This document shows positions 38,948 through 39,865 of a stretch of DNA of 39,865 bases, piece after piece (the stretch's first letter is position 1; every line of letters begins with the position of its first letter). The position numbers were made by a program, and so were the translations under genes. Below the pieces are notes generated by a model. It did not search any database. It saw only the letters and a list, made by a program, of their open reading frames with translations, and was not told where the DNA came from. Source of the stretch: Desulfurellaceae bacterium bin18 (GTDB lineage: Bacteria; Desulfobacterota; Binatia; Bin18). The stretch is from NCBI GenBank assembly GCA_002238415.1, contig MPMI01000046.1, positions 1 through 39,865 of the forward strand, in the 5' to 3' direction.

Positions 38948-39817
38948 ATGTATCGACTCTTCCCCCTGAGTCTCTTGGTCCTGGGCCTGGCGGTGGTCTC
39001 CGCCCGCCCGGCCGCGGCCCAGTCGTTGCTTGATTACGAGTGGATGGAGGAGGCGACCCCGGCCGCCGTCCAAGCACTGCTCGACCGCGGCGCCGATCTC
39101 ACGGCCCGGAACCAGAGCGGCGATACGCCGTTGCACAGCGCGGCGTTGAACAGCGACAACCCGGCGGTCGTCGCCCTGCTCCTCGACCGCGGCGCCGATC
39201 TCACGGCCCGGTCCCGGCGCGGCGATACGCCGTTACACTTCGCGGCGGCGTTCCAAAAGGCCCCGGCGGTCGTCGCCCTGCTGCTTGACCGCGGCGCCGA
39301 TCTCACGGCCCGGTCCCGGAGCGGCGATACGCCGTTGCACTTCGCGGCGTGGAGCAACAAGGCCCCGGCGGTCGTCGCCCTGCTGCTTGACCGCGGCGCC
39401 GATCTCACGGCCCGGAACCAGAGCGGCGATACGCCGTTGCACAGCGCGGCGTTGAACAGCGACAACCCGGCGATCGTCACCCTGCTGCTCGACCGCGGCG
39501 CCGATCTCACGGCCCGGGACCAGGACGGCCGGACGCCGTTGCACAGCGCGGCGTTGAACAGCGACAACCCGGCGATCGTCACCCTGCTGCTCGACCGCGG
39601 CGCCGATCTCACGGCCCGGGACCAGGACGGCCGGACGCCGTTGCACTTCGCGGCGGCGTTCCAAAAGGCCCCGGCGGTCATCGCCCTGCTGCTTGACCGC
39701 GGCGCCGATCCTAAACTCCGCGACAAAGACGACAAGCTGCCCGTTGACTACGCGGAGGAGAACGAACATCTCAAGGACACGGATGTATACTGGCGGCTGC
39801 ACGACGCCCGGTTTTGA
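38948..39817 (+). CDS. Secreted ankyrin-repeat protein (overlap copy of 726-1595)
   Basis: Same gene as at 726-1595; see that entry. The window ends 48 bp after its stop codon, inside the terminator element. Confidence 0.85.
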   Translation: MYRLFPLSLLVLGLAVVSARPAAAQSLLDYEWMEEATPAAVQALLDRGADLTARNQSGDTPLHSAALNSDNPAVVALLLDRGADLTARSRRGDTPLHFAAAFQKAPAVVALLLDRGADLTARSRSGDTPLHFAAWSNKAPAVVALLLDRGADLTARNQSGDTPLHSAALNSDNPAIVTLLLDRGADLTARDQDGRTPLHSAALNSDNPAIVTLLLDRGADLTARDQDGRTPLHFAAAFQKAPAVIALLLDRGADPKLRDKDDKLPVDYAEENEHLKDTDVYWRLHDARF

Positions 39818-39865
39818 GGGGCCTTTCCGGCCAACCTGCACAGAAGCGACCTTATCAGACACAAA

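Larger units (their letters stand above)
38223..39865. repeat. Terminal overlap of the circular unit (right copy)
   Basis: Second copy of bases 1-1643; everything in it duplicates the left end. Confidence 0.9.

Overview
The window is a complete circular replicon written with an overlap. Bases 1-1643 recur, by eye without change, at 38223-39865, so the unit is about 38,222 bp. It is a GC-rich plasmid. Its genes include a replicase-type RepA (15626-16591), a TrfA-type initiator (29174-30055), two ParA/ribbon-helix-helix partition pairs (12286-13216 and 22547-23391), a MobC accessory protein (18499-18981), a tyrosine recombinase (10960-11877) and a zeta-type toxin-antitoxin pair (13300-14251). 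No relaxase, conjugation apparatus, rRNA, tRNA, CRISPR array or intact transposase was seen. TrfA and MobC point to a Pseudomonadota-like host. The secreted ankyrin, leucine-rich, Fn3-like, PPC and pentapeptide proteins suggest a host-associated or marine lifestyle, but this is inference.

Layout: 0-4.3 kb holds a small secreted protein, a secreted ankyrin protein, a minimal ankyrin fragment, a membrane-anchored ankyrin protein and two small unknowns. 4.3-4.9 kb has a dispersed repeat, a recombinase remnant and a 38-residue membrane protein. 4.98-8.34 kb is a large secreted LRR protein (LRR1). 9-12 kb has an unknown protein, a two-TM protein and the recombinase. 12.3-18.98 kb is backbone A: parAB, toxin-antitoxin, rep with a leader ORF and hairpin, a small two-gene membrane module, an HTH-TM protein with a 10-11 bp repeat array, a candidate oriT, and mobC. 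19-22.5 kb has a GIY-YIG nuclease and a run of wreckage: a trfA tail with an ori-like region, a trypsin-like protease tail, and a repeat copy. 22.5-30.4 kb is backbone B: parA/RHH, a mobC tail, a secreted nuclease with a second copy of the two-gene module, three secreted proteins, five 22-bp iteron-like repeats, and trfA. 30.5-37.3 kb has more small membrane proteins, module remnants, a glycine-zipper protein and the second LRR protein (LRR2). 37.6-38.3 kb is a pentapeptide-repeat protein.

Two themes stand out. First, the plasmid looks like a fusion of two mobilizable plasmids, with one intact and one degraded copy of several backbone genes. Second, the cargo is modular. A common Cys-containing C-terminal domain (called the GWxC domain here) occurs in four secreted proteins. 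Three of their genes share a palindromic upstream site, CCCTAGTCA-N2-TGACTAGGG. Several families of non-coding elements sit at module borders: hairpins with an RP4-like nic core, CCGCCGAATA palindromes, a CTTATT/AATAAG hairpin, and a 0.3-kb repeat. A 38-bp G tract inside LRR2 could switch its C-terminal domains on and off.
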